Assembly: GCA_934754515.1 (NCBI GenBank) | Contig: CAKVIG010000002.1 | Coordinates: forward strand, 62,001 to 126,000 | Origin: an uncultured Candidatus Melainabacteria bacterium | GTDB lineage: Bacteria > Cyanobacteriota > Vampirovibrionia > Gastranaerophilales > Gastranaerophilaceae | Length of the DNA stretch: 64,000 bases | Direction: 5' to 3' | Part shown: in pieces, positions 9,419 to 18,743 of the stretch | How the letters are laid out: every line of letters starts with the position of its first letter | Numbering within the stretch: position 1 is the stretch's first letter | Position numbers and translations under genes: made by a program | Notes under the pieces: model-generated | Told to the model about the DNA's origin: nothing | The model's input: the letters and a program-made list of their open reading frames with translations, nothing else | Databases searched by the model: none

Positions 9419-10498
9419 ATGACCCAAAAAAGAAACTCACATTCATCAGTAATCAGCGTAGAAGACGAAAACATGGATTTGTTAGACTACGATTCCGAAA
9501 AAGAGGATGATTACATTGAAACTGATTTAGGTACTGATAATATAGAAGATATTATTACTTCATCTAAACTAAGCGGTGTAAAAAGCGATGATTTCTACAT
9601 GATGGACTCAAACGATTCTCATCATGAAACAGCAGAAGTTGAAGTTCCAAAAGGCGTAGCAGTAGAAGACCCTGTTAGACTTTATTTAAGAGAAATCGGT
9701 CGTATCAAATTATTATCAACAAGCGAAGAAATTGAATTAGCACGTAAAATTATCCAAGGTGGAACTCCAGGTGCTATCGCTAAAAGAAAATTAGTTCAAG
9801 CAAACTTAAGATTGGTTGTAAGTATTGCTAAAAAATATGTAGGTCGCGGCATGCTATTCTTAGACCTTATTCAAGAAGGTAATTTAGGTTTAATCAGAGC
9901 TGCTGAAAAATTTGACCACGAAAGAGGTTTTAAATTTTCAACTTATGCAACATGGTGGATTAGACAAGCTATTACAAGAGCAATTGCAGACCAAGCAAGA
10001 ACAATCCGTATTCCTGTTCACATGGTTGAAACAATTAATAAGCTTAAAAAAGTTACAAGAAGATTGGCTCAAGAGCTTTCAAGAAAACCAACCGAAGATG
10101 AGCTAGCAGCAGAAATGGGCGTTTCAATTTCTAAATTGAGAGAAATCGTTAAGATTGCTCAAGAACCACTTTCTTTGGAAACTCCAATCGGTAAGGAAGA
10201 AGATTCAAGATTAGGCGATTTTATCGAAGATAAAGAAGCTGACGCACCAATCAAAACTGTTGCTTCTGAACTTCTTAGAGAAGATTTGGCAGAAGTTCTT
10301 TGCACACTTTCTCCTCGTGAAAGAGATGTTTTAAGATTACGTTTCGGTATGGATGACGGACGTCAAAGAACTTTGGAAGAAGTCGGTCAATTGTTCGGTG
10401 TAACTCGTGAACGTATCAGACAAATTGAAGCGAAGGCTTTGAGAAAATTACGTCACCCAAATCGCAGCAAACGATTAAGAGAATATGTAGAAAACTAA
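9419..10498 (+). CDS. rpoD: Principal RNA polymerase sigma factor (sigma-70 / SigA)
   Basis: Housekeeping sigma factor. The 359 residues comprise an acidic, poorly conserved N-terminus (1-75), region 1.2 ([16 protein letters not shown]), region 2 ([51 protein letters not shown]), region 3, and region 4 with the helix-turn-helix [20 protein letters not shown]. No large region 1.1 or non-conserved insert is present, as in cyanobacterial and Gram-positive SigA. It is translated directly after dnaG with no gap; the tail of dnaG contains GGAG as ribosome site. The dominant TATAAT/TACAAT boxes found across the window fit a canonical region 2.4. Confidence 0.96.
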   Translation: MTQKRNSHSSVISVEDENMDLLDYDSEKEDDYIETDLGTDNIEDIITSSKLSGVKSDDFYMMDSNDSHHETAEVEVPKGVAVEDPVRLYLREIGRIKLLSTSEEIELARKIIQGGTPGAIAKRKLVQANLRLVVSIAKKYVGRGMLFLDLIQEGNLGLIRAAEKFDHERGFKFSTYATWWIRQAITRAIADQARTIRIPVHMVETINKLKKVTRRLAQELSRKPTEDELAAEMGVSISKLREIVKIAQEPLSLETPIGKEEDSRLGDFIEDKEADAPIKTVASELLREDLAEVLCTLSPRERDVLRLRFGMDDGRQRTLEEVGQLFGVTRERIRQIEAKALRKLRHPNRSKRLREYVEN

Positions 10499-10504
10499 AA
10501 ATCA

Positions 10505-10542
10505 AAAAGGACAATTGAATATTTTCAATTGTCCTTTTATTT
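10505..10542 (+). terminator. Terminator of dnaG-rpoD
   Basis: AAAAGGACAATTGA-ATATT-TCAATTGTCCTTTT and T residues: a 13-bp stem, a few bases after the rpoD stop. Confidence 0.88.
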
Positions 10543-10552
10543 TAAAAATAAA

Positions 10553-10576
10553 TGGTGCAAAGAATTGCACCCTACC
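10553..10576. repeat. TGGTGCAA/TTGCACC hairpin (dispersed family)
   Basis: GGTGCAAAGAATTGCACCCTACC; the reverse complement of the unit at 14579-14600 and related to 701-724 and 45431-45452. Lies just after the rpoD terminator. Confidence 0.55.
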
Positions 10577-10647
10577 TTTCTAAATTAAAAATAATTTAAT
10601 ACTATTTTCCGTTTTCCTTTTGCAATTTTTCATTTTTATTTTTATGC

Positions 10648-10653
10648 TATCAT
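10648..10653 (+). promoter_or_regulatory. TATCAT box predicting a leaderless kinase mRNA
   Basis: TATCAT preceded by TGC ends 7 bases before the A of the ATG at 10660; no ribosome-binding site is seen. Same TGC-box-ATG geometry as uvrA and dnaG. Confidence 0.5.
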
Positions 10654-10659
10654 CTTATT

Positions 10660-12672
10660 ATGACAAAATTTTTGTTGATTAGCGAGGATAGTGAAAAAGA
10701 ACAGATTTTAAGAGAAGTTTTTCCGATGGACGAAATTGCAGTTACGTCGGATGAACTCTTGATTTTTGACATTCTAAAAGTTGAAGAACCTGATATCGTT
10801 ATTGTTGATGGTGATATTGAAACTTTGGATTTAAAGCACTTGTGCCGAAAAATCAAGCAATATCCTGTTGTGGTACTACTTATGCTAGGTCAAAAAGAGC
10901 TTAACAAGGATGTTTTACATAACGCAAATTTATTTATTCAATCACCGATTGATAAAAAGATTCTTTCTGCGACCGTTGAATCAGGCTTAAAGACACGACT
11001 TTCTTTGTTAAAAATGACAAAATCTAATCAAGAATTAGCAAGAAGCCTTTATCAGTTAAACGTTTTGTATAACACAAGTTCACAACTTGCAGGGTCTTTA
11101 GATAAAGATAAACTTATCAAAATCATGATTGAGGGGATTGAAAAATCTTTGAACTTCGAACTTGCTTGTACCTTGATGTTTCGCTCAGAACGCGAGCCCG
11201 TTTTAATAATCAATTCGATTTACAAAGTTTCTGACAGATTATTGGAAGCTCTAAAGCTTCGTGCGATTTTAAGCTACAAATCCCTGCTTGCAGATCCGCC
11301 TGTTGATATCAAAATCGGTAATTTAAAGATTGAAAAGAATATTAAGCATAATATTCAGGAATATGATTTTTCAATTCTTCGATACGATAATATGTTTGCG
11401 CCGATTACTTTAAACGATGAGTTTTTCGGATTTACGGAAATTTATAGGGAAAAACCTTTTTCAACAGAAGATGCAACTTGTTTTCAAACTCTTGTTCAAC
11501 AAGTGACAATTCCTTTGCAGAGCGCATCTTTTACACAAGAATTAAAAGCGACAAACAGAAAGTTGCAAAAACTTGAACGTTTGAAATCGGAATTTATTTC
11601 AATTGTATCGCACGAATTAAGAACTCCATTGACCGCTATCAAAAACGCTATGGACATTATTCTTAGCGGTAAAGCGGGCGAAATGACAGAAAACATAGAA
11701 AAATTTGTTTCTATGGGAAAACGTAATGCAATAAGACTTTCAGGAATTATCAACGACCTTCTTGACATTTCAAAAATCGAAGCAGGGAAAATGGATTTCA
11801 AATTTGAACTTATTCATGTTGAGCCTGTAATTGAATATGTAAAAACGAATTTGTCAGAAGTTGCAAAGGAAAAGAATTTAACTATAAAATATATTCCATC
11901 GGGCGAAGATGTAGAAGTTTATGCAGACTCAAACAGATTAGAACAAGTTTTAACAAACCTTGTTTCAAATGCAATTAAATTTACGCCAGATGCGGGTGAA
12001 ATTGAAATAACTTCAAAAGTAGTGAATGCTCGTGAACTTCAATATGACAATTGTTTTGAAGATGATATTAAAAAACTTCAAGGAAATTATTTGCAAGTTT
12101 GTGTTGAAGACCACGGTATCGGTATTGAGCGCAAAGACTTGAACCACGTATTTGACAAGTTTGCGCAAATTGAAAATTCGCTTTCAAGAAAAGTCGGAGG
12201 TTCAGGTTTGGGTTTACCGATTGCAAGGCAGTTGATGGAATCTCATAACGGTGCGATTTGGTGCGATAGTGAAATTAACAAAGGTTCAAAATTCTATTTT
12301 GTAATTCCTGTTGCAAATGACAAAAGCAATTTTACAATGATAAGAAAACAGCTTTCTCAAAAAGCACGTTCAAACGGTTCAACAATTGCGGTAATTAAAA
12401 TTAAATCAACTAATGCAGTAATTGAAAACTTGCTTAAAGAAAATAATTTATTAAATAAAACATATATGACAAATTCTCTAATCGAAAAAGAAGGCGCTAT
12501 GACAACTTTGTCGCTAATTTTAATGGACGGCGACAAACCTTCTGCTGAATTTTTGAAGAAAAAAATCGACTCGGTTATTGAGCAGAATAAAAACTTATAC
12601 GGAGAATGTGATATAATGTATTCATACGATATTGAAGGAGATACACATGAAAAAGATTCTTATAGTAGATGA
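10660..12672 (+). CDS. Sensor histidine kinase with degenerate receiver and GAF-like domains
   Basis: A 670-residue cytoplasmic two-component kinase. Order: receiver-like domain (1-120) with IVIVDGD at the phospho-acceptor strand but IQSPID where receivers have K-P, so the conserved lysine is missing; a GAF-like domain (about 140-290); coiled coil; HisKA with SHELRTPLTAIKNAMDII (H near residue 327); HATPase with NAIKFTPD, DHGIGI, FDKFAQ and GGSGLGLPIARQL; and a C-terminal 100-residue extension of unclear role. No transmembrane segment is apparent. Its 3' end overlaps the following response-regulator gene by 26 bases, so the pair is presumably cognate. The signal it senses cannot be read from sequence. 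Confidence 0.88.
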   Translation: MTKFLLISEDSEKEQILREVFPMDEIAVTSDELLIFDILKVEEPDIVIVDGDIETLDLKHLCRKIKQYPVVVLLMLGQKELNKDVLHNANLFIQSPIDKKILSATVESGLKTRLSLLKMTKSNQELARSLYQLNVLYNTSSQLAGSLDKDKLIKIMIEGIEKSLNFELACTLMFRSEREPVLIINSIYKVSDRLLEALKLRAILSYKSLLADPPVDIKIGNLKIEKNIKHNIQEYDFSILRYDNMFAPITLNDEFFGFTEIYREKPFSTEDATCFQTLVQQVTIPLQSASFTQELKATNRKLQKLERLKSEFISIVSHELRTPLTAIKNAMDIILSGKAGEMTENIEKFVSMGKRNAIRLSGIINDLLDISKIEAGKMDFKFELIHVEPVIEYVKTNLSEVAKEKNLTIKYIPSGEDVEVYADSNRLEQVLTNLVSNAIKFTPDAGEIEITSKVVNARELQYDNCFEDDIKKLQGNYLQVCVEDHGIGIERKDLNHVFDKFAQIENSLSRKVGGSGLGLPIARQLMESHNGAIWCDSEINKGSKFYFVIPVANDKSNFTMIRKQLSQKARSNGSTIAVIKIKSTNAVIENLLKENNLLNKTYMTNSLIEKEGAMTTLSLILMDGDKPSAEFLKKKIDSVIEQNKNLYGECDIMYSYDIEGDTHEKDSYSR

Positions 12673-13009
12673 CGAGCAAGACATCGTGGAAAGTCTTAAG
12701 TTCGTTTTAGAAGTTTCGGGCTTTGTGTGTTATACGGCTTATAACGGAGAGGACGGCTTGAAGCTTGCGAAGGAGATAATGCCTGATTTGATTATCCTTG
12801 ATGTTATGATGCCAAAAATCAACGGCTACAAAATCAGCCGACTCCTTAAATATGACAGCAAATATAAAGATATTCCGATAATTATGGTGACTGCGCGTTC
12901 TCAATTAGAAGACAAAATGATTGGTGAAGAAACCGGCGTAAACGAATATATCACCAAACCGTTTGAATTGGATGCGATTGTGAAAAAGGTGGAAGAGTAT
13001 CTTAAATAG
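12647..13009 (+). CDS. Single-domain response regulator
   Basis: A lone CheY/Spo0F-type receiver of 120 residues with no output domain, likely passing phosphate to another protein or acting by protein contact. Acidic D8-D9, phospho-acceptor D52 in LIILDVMMPK, the T in MVTARS and K in TKPF are all present. The longest frame starts at 12632, but GAAGGAG places the start at the ATG at 12647 (MKKILIVDDE). It overlaps the histidine kinase gene and is the probable partner of that kinase. A 97-base inverted repeat begins one base after its stop. Confidence 0.9.
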   Translation: MKKILIVDDEQDIVESLKFVLEVSGFVCYTAYNGEDGLKLAKEIMPDLIILDVMMPKINGYKISRLLKYDSKYKDIPIIMVTARSQLEDKMIGEETGVNEYITKPFELDAIVKKVEEYLK

Positions 13010-13010
13010 G

Positions 13011-13107
13011 AGTTGAACAGTTGAAAAGCTGAAGAGTTTGAATTAATTTTATTTGTTTAATATTTAATACAAACTTTTCCACTTATCCACTTTTCAACTG
13101 TTCAACT
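13011..13107. repeat. Heptad-built inverted repeat, family A copy 1
   Basis: The ends AGTTGAACAGTTGAAAAG and its reverse complement pair perfectly over 18 bases around an AT-rich centre. The arms are made of near-tandem units of 7-9 bases (AGTTGAA, CAGTTGAAA, AGCTGAAG). Copies 2 and 3 are at 21188-21311 and 22699-22818. Confidence 0.7.
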
Positions 13108-13150
13108 AAATCTTATTGCTCAAAATTGTTTAATCTAAACAGGTACAGAC

Positions 13151-14536
13151 ATGGAAACAGTAAACAACAAAACATTAGAAAAACTTAAATACGAGCTTGT
13201 TCGAGATGGCGTAGTTTCATACGAAACTTTGGAAAAAGCCGAAGAACTTGCTAACGTACAAAGCATAAATATTGGTCAAGCACTTATAAATTCAGGAATT
13301 TTGGCGGAAGATACTTTGTTGAAATTTTTGGAAAGCAAGTTGCACATTCCTTATGTTAATTTGGAAGATTATGAGCCTGATACCAAGTGTTTTAAATATG
13401 TTTCTTTTGCGGATGCTCGAAGATACCGCATAATTCCGTTGTTTAAAATAGAAGATGTTTTAACTGTTGCAATGTCTGACCCGTTGGATTTGTTTGCGAT
13501 AGACAAGGTTATTGAAACCGCAGAATGCTCTATTGAGCCGGTAATTGCTTCAGAAGCAAGCATAATCAAGAAGATTGATGAATACTACAAAGTTGCTGAT
13601 ACGGTTGACAGCATTACTTTAACTCCTGATGATGAGAAAGAATTTGATTGGACAGAAGAACTTCATAAAGAAGAAGCAGGCGAAGAACACATTCAACACG
13701 TTATTAGAGCGATTTTAAAACAAGCTATTATTGAAGATATTCACGAACTTAACTTTGAACAAGTTGAAGAAGGTCTAAAAGTTGTATTCAAGAAAGATGG
13801 TGAAATATTTGATAAAGGTACAATTCCTGCAATTTTAAACTCAGCTTTTGTATCCAAATTGAAAACACTTTCCAATTTGGATGCTACTGTTTGCGAAATT
13901 CCACAATTAGGAAAACTTTGCTTCAAGGTTGAAAATACAATGCTTATTGCGTCAGTTTCATCATTCCCAACGATTATGGGTGAGAGAATTTCTTTGAAGA
14001 TTTATAAACCGCCTCGTCATTTAGACAAAATTATAACTGATGAAAAGCAAAGAAGTATTATTGCGCACGCGCTTGATAACCCCGGCATAATCCTTGTTTG
14101 CGGTTCACCTTTAAGCGGAAAAACTCACGTAATTTATTCGCTTTTATTGGAAGCTGCTAAATCAGAAAAAAATATTATGACAATTGAATCAATTGCTAAG
14201 TACGAACTCAAGGGCGTTAATCAGTGCGAACTTAATGAAAATATCGGGTTTAATATGGATAAAGCACTCAGATATGTTGAGTTTCAATCCCCTGATATTA
14301 TTTATTTGGAAGGCGTTAAAACTCGTGATGCGTTTGAATTTTTGTCAGAACTTTTCTACAACGACAAAATTGTTTTAACTGAGTTTATGGCTAACAATAT
14401 GACTGATTTAAGACAAAAACTTGCTTTTGATGATTTTCAGTCTTTCAAATCATTGATTTCCTGCCTGATTTTTATTCACTCAAAAGACAGCGTGGAAGTG
14501 TTTGATAAAACGACTTTGCAGAAATACTTGGCGTAA
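13151..14536 (+). CDS. Degenerate GspE/PilB-like type II/IV secretion ATPase
   Basis: The first 150 residues form a MshEN/T2SSE N-terminal domain (GQALINSGILAEDTLLKFLESKLHIPY-type, then VAMSDPLDLFAIDKV). The rest follows the GspE/PilB ATPase fold, with Walker A GSPLSGKT at about residue 314. Several expected features are degenerate or absent: the Walker B region reads PDIIYLEGVKTRDAFE instead of PDI-GEIRD-ET, the Asp box is not recognisable, and no tetracysteine zinc site is present. It is 461 residues against about 560 for PilB. I infer a non-canonical or regulatory paralogue, perhaps a c-di-GMP-binding MshEN protein, rather than a working pilus motor. It follows the kinase-receiver pair by 140 bases, without other pilus genes nearby. 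Confidence 0.75.
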   Translation: METVNNKTLEKLKYELVRDGVVSYETLEKAEELANVQSINIGQALINSGILAEDTLLKFLESKLHIPYVNLEDYEPDTKCFKYVSFADARRYRIIPLFKIEDVLTVAMSDPLDLFAIDKVIETAECSIEPVIASEASIIKKIDEYYKVADTVDSITLTPDDEKEFDWTEELHKEEAGEEHIQHVIRAILKQAIIEDIHELNFEQVEEGLKVVFKKDGEIFDKGTIPAILNSAFVSKLKTLSNLDATVCEIPQLGKLCFKVENTMLIASVSSFPTIMGERISLKIYKPPRHLDKIITDEKQRSIIAHALDNPGIILVCGSPLSGKTHVIYSLLLEAAKSEKNIMTIESIAKYELKGVNQCELNENIGFNMDKALRYVEFQSPDIIYLEGVKTRDAFEFLSELFYNDKIVLTEFMANNMTDLRQKLAFDDFQSFKSLISCLIFIHSKDSVEVFDKTTLQKYLA

Positions 14537-14578
14537 AATCAATTAAAAATTATTTAAAATAATTTTTAATTTAAAAAG

Positions 14579-14600
14579 GTAGGGTGCAATTCTTTGCACC
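14579..14600. repeat. GGTGCAA/TTGCACC hairpin
   Basis: TAGGGTGCAATTCTTTGCACC between two converging genes; same family as 701-724 and 10553-10576. Confidence 0.55.
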
Positions 14601-14609
14601 ATTAACAAT

Positions 14610-15254
14610 TTAATCAACAACCGGATGAATTCTTGTATTTGAATAGTATTCACGATTAATTTTGTCCGCGTTTTCTACTCTCTGCAATTTATCATCTAAC
14701 TCCGAATTAACACTGATTGTTGAAGCCAGTCTTAAATATCTCAATGCGGACTTTGTGTCGCCAAACTTTTCGTAAATATCGCCTAATTTATAAACTGTTT
14801 CATAGTGCCTTGTGTAACCGAATTTATATGCCTCACTGTAAAATCGCAAGGCTTTTTTGTACATTTGTCTTTTGTAATAAAATTCACCAAGCCTGAAATA
14901 TGCTTCAGGTTCATTTGGTTTAATTCCCATCGCGTCAAAAAAAGCACCCTTGGCGTAACGGTCTTTGCCCGCAATATCATATAAAGTTCCTAGTCTTGTT
15001 AAATACATAACGTTATCATGGTTTTTGTGCGCCAACATGTGATAGAGATTTAAGGCAGCTGTCATATCTTCACTATCTTTGCCGTTTCTTAATGCTAAAT
15101 TGTAATAAAAGCCTGCTTTCGCCTGCAATTCATCTTCATTCAGCTTTGAATAGTCTATTGGAATAGAATATTCTAAACCACCTTTAATTGCTGCAAATGA
15201 TGGCAACAGCGCCATATTTAAAATTAAAAATAAAAACAATAACTTTCGTTTCAT
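14610..15254 (-). CDS. Exported tetratricopeptide-repeat protein
   Basis: About 214 residues. The N-terminus MKRKLLFLFLILNMALLPSFA is a signal peptide with an Ala cleavage context. The mature part is a run of TPR-like helix pairs (residues about 45-195: LAHKNHDNVMYLTRLGTLYDIAG, PNEPEAYFRLGEFYYKRQMYKKALRFYSEAYKFG, LGDIYEKFGDTKSALRYLRLAS). Likely a periplasmic or envelope scaffold; the partner is unknown. The frame could start at 15272, but a perfect TATAAT lies inside that extension and the ATG at 15254 falls exactly on the predicted transcription start, giving a clean signal peptide. It converges with the GspE-like gene. Confidence 0.8.
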   Translation of the reverse strand: MKRKLLFLFLILNMALLPSFAAIKGGLEYSIPIDYSKLNEDELQAKAGFYYNLALRNGKDSEDMTAALNLYHMLAHKNHDNVMYLTRLGTLYDIAGKDRYAKGAFFDAMGIKPNEPEAYFRLGEFYYKRQMYKKALRFYSEAYKFGYTRHYETVYKLGDIYEKFGDTKSALRYLRLASTISVNSELDDKLQRVENADKINREYYSNTRIHPVVD

Positions 15255-15260
15255 AATAAA

Positions 15261-15266
15261 ATTATA
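15261..15266 (-). promoter_or_regulatory. TATAAT box predicting a leaderless TPR-gene mRNA
   Basis: On the minus strand TATAAT is followed by TTTATT and ATG, so the A of the ATG at 15254 is exactly at the expected +1. There is no Shine-Dalgarno. Confidence 0.6.
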
Positions 15267-15328
15267 CCTCAAGAGAAATAACTTCTGTCATACTCTCACA
15301 ATAATAAGACAAGGGGAAAATAACAAAT

Positions 15329-15415
15329 ATCGTCTACGGCACGAACCCTCACCCGAAAATCTAAGTTTCGCAAAGCTCAACTTGATTTTCTACCCTCTCC
15401 CAAAGAGAGGGTATG
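15329..15415. repeat. Dispersed 86-base repeat, copy 2
   Basis: Matches 7326-7412 with few differences, including the terminal GAGAGGGTATG. It makes up most of the 364-base gap between the TPR gene and fusA; the remainder holds the fusA promoter region. Confidence 0.75.
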
Positions 15416-15530
15416 TGTAAGCTTGACATCTCATATTAAATAAATCAGGTAAATTTTCCACTTTCCTTTTTCAATTTTCCATTCGGTTTAAGTTGTGCAA
15501 ACATCCGCATCTTACTTTCTTTCTACCCCC

Positions 15531-15559
15531 TTGTACTGAAAACATGTTCATGCGACAAT
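15531..15559 (+). promoter_or_regulatory. Candidate fusA promoter
   Basis: TTGTAC, a 17-base spacer, then GACAAT: a good sigma-70 pair about 60 bases before the fusA ATG. The leader also contains CAGTATAAAT, a second possible -10. A normal leader with AAAGGAA precedes the start codon. Confidence 0.5.
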
Positions 15560-15618
15560 GTGATTAACTGGGAAACAGTATAAATAGTAGTAGTAGAAAT
15601 ATAAAGGAAACTAAGACA

Positions 15619-17706
15619 ATGGCTAGAAAAACTCCATTAGAAAAAATCAGAAATATTGGTATTGCTGCTCACATTGACGCAGGTAAAACCACTACAACTG
15701 AACGTATCTTGTTCTACACAGGTAAAACTCACAAAATCGGTGAAACACACGATGGTGCTGCAGTAACTGACTTTATGGAACAAGAAAAAGAAAGAGGTAT
15801 TACAATCCAATCCGCAGCTGTTACAGCTTCTTGGAAAGGTCACCAAATCAACATTATCGACACACCGGGACACGTTGACTTTACAATTGAAGTAGAACGT
15901 TCTCTTCGTGTATTAGACGGTGTTGTTGCTGTATTCTGTGCAGTAGGTGGTGTTCAATCACAATCAGAAACAGTTTGGAGACAAGCTAACAGATACGAAG
16001 TTCCAAGAATGGTATTCGTAAACAAAATGGATAGAACAGGTGCTGATTTCTACCGTGTTGTAGACCAAATCAAAAACAGATTAGGTGCTAACGCAGTTCC
16101 TCTACAATTACCTATCGGTGCAGAAGACAAATTCACAGGTCTTATCGACTTGATGACTATGAAGGCTGAAATCTACACTAACGACTTAGGTACAGATATC
16201 AGAGAAGAAGAAATTCCTGCTGATATGGCTGAAAAAGCTAAAGAATACCACGATGCAATGGTTGAAGCTATCGCATCTGAAGATGACGCTTTGATGGAAA
16301 AATTCTTTGAAGATCCTGATTCAATCACAGTTGATGAATTGAAGGCTGCATTAAGAAAAGCGGTTTGCGAAAACAAAATCGTTCCTGTAACTTGCGGTAC
16401 AGCATTCAAAAACAAGGGTGTTCAATTGTTATTAAACGCAGTTGTTGATTATATGCCATCACCTGTTGATGTTAAAGCTATTGAAGGTGAATTAGAAGAC
16501 GGTACAAAAACTGAAAGACATTCTTCTGACTCTGAACCATTCTCAGCTTTATCATTCAAGGTTATGACAGACCCATTCGTAGGTCGTTTAACATTCTTAA
16601 GAGTTTACTCAGGTGTTATTACTGCAGGTTCTTACGTTCTTAACTCAACTAACGGTAAGAAAGAACGTATTTCAAGATTGGTTCGTATGTACGCTGACCA
16701 AAGAATCGAAGAAAACGAAGTTTACGCTGGTGACATTTGTGCAGCAGTTGGTTTGAAAGATACAACAACAGGTGATACATTGTGTGATGAAAAAGCTCCA
16801 ATTATCTTAGAAAGAATGACTTTCCCTGAACCTGTAATTTCAGTTGCTATTGAACCAAAAACAAAAGCTGACCAAGATAAAATGGGTATCGCTCTTCAAA
16901 AACTTGCTGAAGAAGATCCATCATTCAGAGTTAAATCTGATACAGAAACAGGTCAAACAATTATTTCAGGTATGGGCGAACTTCACTTGGATATTATCGT
17001 TGACCGTATGATGAGAGAATTCAAAGTAGAAGCTAACATCGGTAAACCTCAAGTTGCTTATAGAGAAACAATCAGAGGAACAGCTGATCAAGATTCTAAA
17101 TTCGCTCGTCAATCAGGTGGTAAAGGTCAATATGGTCACGTTAAAATCAGAATTTCTCCAGCTGAAGAAAATGCCGGTTTTGTATTCGAAAACAAAATCG
17201 TTGGTGGTGCTATTCCTAAGGAATACATCGAACCTGCAAGAAAAGGTATGGAAGAAGCTCTTGAAGGCGGTATCCTAGCAGGATTCCCTATGATTGACGT
17301 TAAAGTTGAACTTTACGATGGTTCTTACCACGAAGTTGACTCTTCTGAAATGGCGTTTAAAATCGCCGGTTCTATGGCTATCAAGGAAGGTACTAGAAAA
17401 GCTCAACCTTGTATCCTTGAACCAATGATGAAAGTTGAAATCGAAATTCCTGATGAATTCACAGGTACAATCATCGGTGACATTTCAAGAAGACGTGGTC
17501 GTGTTGAAGGTCAAGAACCTCAAGGAAACACAGGTAACGTAATCGTTAGAGCATTAGTTCCATTGGCTAATATGTTCGGTTACGCAACTGACTTGAGATC
17601 TAACACTCAAGGTCGTGGTACATTCTCTATGGAATTCCACAACTACGAACAAGTTCCTGCAAATATCGAAAAAGAAATTATCGAAAAATCAGGTGCTAGC
17701 AAGTAG
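15619..17706 (+). CDS. fusA: Translation elongation factor G
   Basis: GTPase that translocates the ribosome. 695 residues, full length. G1 [12 protein letters not shown], switch [13 protein letters not shown]3 DTPGHVDFT and G4 NKMDRTGAD are clear, as are domain IV/V sequences ([39 protein letters not shown]). It stands alone rather than in a str operon with rpsL, rpsG and tuf. Codon use is strongly biased, as expected for a highly expressed gene. Followed by a very strong terminator. Confidence 0.98.
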   Translation: MARKTPLEKIRNIGIAAHIDAGKTTTTERILFYTGKTHKIGETHDGAAVTDFMEQEKERGITIQSAAVTASWKGHQINIIDTPGHVDFTIEVERSLRVLDGVVAVFCAVGGVQSQSETVWRQANRYEVPRMVFVNKMDRTGADFYRVVDQIKNRLGANAVPLQLPIGAEDKFTGLIDLMTMKAEIYTNDLGTDIREEEIPADMAEKAKEYHDAMVEAIASEDDALMEKFFEDPDSITVDELKAALRKAVCENKIVPVTCGTAFKNKGVQLLLNAVVDYMPSPVDVKAIEGELEDGTKTERHSSDSEPFSALSFKVMTDPFVGRLTFLRVYSGVITAGSYVLNSTNGKKERISRLVRMYADQRIEENEVYAGDICAAVGLKDTTTGDTLCDEKAPIILERMTFPEPVISVAIEPKTKADQDKMGIALQKLAEEDPSFRVKSDTETGQTIISGMGELHLDIIVDRMMREFKVEANIGKPQVAYRETIRGTADQDSKFARQSGGKGQYGHVKIRISPAEENAGFVFENKIVGGAIPKEYIEPARKGMEEALEGGILAGFPMIDVKVELYDGSYHEVDSSEMAFKIAGSMAIKEGTRKAQPCILEPMMKVEIEIPDEFTGTIIGDISRRRGRVEGQEPQGNTGNVIVRALVPLANMFGYATDLRSNTQGRGTFSMEFHNYEQVPANIEKEIIEKSGASK

Positions 17707-17729
17707 TTAGTTTGAAATAAAAATTTAAT

Positions 17730-17769
17730 AACGGCGGGATTTTTTCAAAATCCCGCCGTTATTTTTTTA
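17730..17769 (+). terminator. Strong terminator of fusA
   Basis: AACGGCGGGATTTT-TTC-AAAATCCCGCCGTT followed by ATTTTTTTAA: a GC-rich perfect stem and U-tract. Confidence 0.93.
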
Positions 17770-17794
17770 ATTATGTTAAAAATACAATTACTAA

Positions 17795-18466
17795 TTAAGA
17801 AATCAATTCAAAATGATTCTTATTATATTTAATCAGCCCCTCTTTCTGCAGTTTAGAAAGTTCAAAACTCATTGCGCTTCTATCAACATTTAAATAATCC
17901 GCCAAATCTTGACGATTAAATTGAATATCAAAGTTATTTGAATGATGTTTTTGAGCTTCATTAGACAGAAACGTCAGCACTTTGTCACGAATTGTTTTTT
18001 GAGAAACATTTTCAATTTTTTGAATAAGCTCAATATTTTCTTTTGATAAAATTTGAAACAGATTATTGATAAGAACTTTATGTCTTGTACAAGCATTTTG
18101 GCACATTGAAGTACATTTTTCATAACTCAATATTAAAACTAAAGTATCTTCTACAGTAATTGCGTCTACACTGGATTCAACATTTTTCGAACCAACAAAA
18201 GAAAGTGCCAAATTTTGATTTTTACCGAGTCTGGAAATAATGATACGACGCCCCCAATAAGAGTCTTTTTCTATATTTACACCGCCATCTAAAATTAAAT
18301 AGATATTAGATATAACATCACCTTGACGAATTATCATCTCCTCTTTTTCATATTTACGAACCCTTGCATGAAAACACTCCAAAAGTCCTCTTAGCTCCTC
18401 GTCATTCATGCCGTAAAAAACAGGCGAATTTTTTATTTGATTATAATATTTTTCTATGCGTTCCAT
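17795..18466 (-). CDS. Crp/Fnr-family transcriptional regulator
   Basis: 223 residues: N-terminal cyclic-nucleotide-binding-like beta-barrel (about 15-120, with RQGDVISNIYLILDGGV), dimer helix, and C-terminal Crp helix-turn-helix (NRQDLADYLNVDRSAMSFELSKLQKEGLI). A C-x3-C-x3-C cluster (CTSMCQNAC, about residues 114-122) sits before the dimer helix; such cysteines are common in anaerobe Crp/Fnr proteins and could bind a redox centre, but this is inference. The gene is divergent from the GrcA-like gene at 18744, whose promoter carries a 5-4-5 palindrome of Crp/Fnr size, so it is the leading candidate activator. Start supported by GAGG before the ATG. Confidence 0.88.
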   Translation of the reverse strand: MERIEKYYNQIKNSPVFYGMNDEELRGLLECFHARVRKYEKEEMIIRQGDVISNIYLILDGGVNIEKDSYWGRRIIISRLGKNQNLALSFVGSKNVESSVDAITVEDTLVLILSYEKCTSMCQNACTRHKVLINNLFQILSKENIELIQKIENVSQKTIRDKVLTFLSNEAQKHHSNNFDIQFNRQDLADYLNVDRSAMSFELSKLQKEGLIKYNKNHFELIS

Positions 18467-18508
18467 ATTTGCCTCGTTTGTTTTGTAATTTAGCTAATTA
18501 TTTAGTTG

Positions 18509-18637
18509 ATAACACCCTCTCCTGCCTCCGGCACCCTCCCCCGAGGGAGGGAGTGGTTTGCGCTAATTTAATGCAAGCGATTTACATTCATTGAACCTCT
18601 TTAGTTCCCTTCCTCGAGGGAGGGGAGAGGGTGTTAT
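18509..18637. repeat. MITE-like element with terminal inverted repeats
   Basis: A 129-base unit begins ATAACACCCTCTCC and ends with its exact reverse complement GGAGAGGGTGTTAT. Inside are further CCCTCC/GGAGGG inverted pairs (CTCCCCCGAGGGAGG and CTTCCTCGAGGGAGG). No open frame of note. It fills most of the divergent region between the Crp/Fnr gene and the GrcA-like gene and shares its core with the CCCTCTCC hairpins elsewhere in the window. Confidence 0.7.
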
Positions 18638-18663
18638 TAACTTTTCTCACGTCGGACATTTCC

Positions 18664-18677
18664 GTTGTAAAAACAAC
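18664..18677 (+). promoter_or_regulatory. Crp/Fnr-type operator upstream of the GrcA-like gene
   Basis: GTTGT-AAAA-ACAAC is a perfect 5-4-5 palindrome, extended outward as CATTTC...GAAATG (18657-18684). Its centre (18670.5) is 41.5 bases upstream of the start predicted from the -10 at 18700-18705, the class II activator position of Crp/Fnr proteins. Confidence 0.6.
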
Positions 18678-18699
18678 AGAAATGTTGTTAAATATAGTT

Positions 18700-18705
18700 T
18701 ATAAT
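18700..18705 (+). promoter_or_regulatory. -10 box of the GrcA-like gene
   Basis: TATAAT with a predicted start near 18712, giving a leader of about 32 bases that contains AAAGGAGA ahead of the ATG at 18744. No good -35 is present, as expected for an activator-dependent promoter. Confidence 0.6.
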
Positions 18706-18743
18706 AAAAATGTAAAAAACAAAAGAACAAAAAGGAGATAAAA

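Noticed and set aside
11496..11801. 101-codon antisense frame opposite the histidine kinase
   Set aside because: Overlaps the HisKA coding region exactly; shadow frame.
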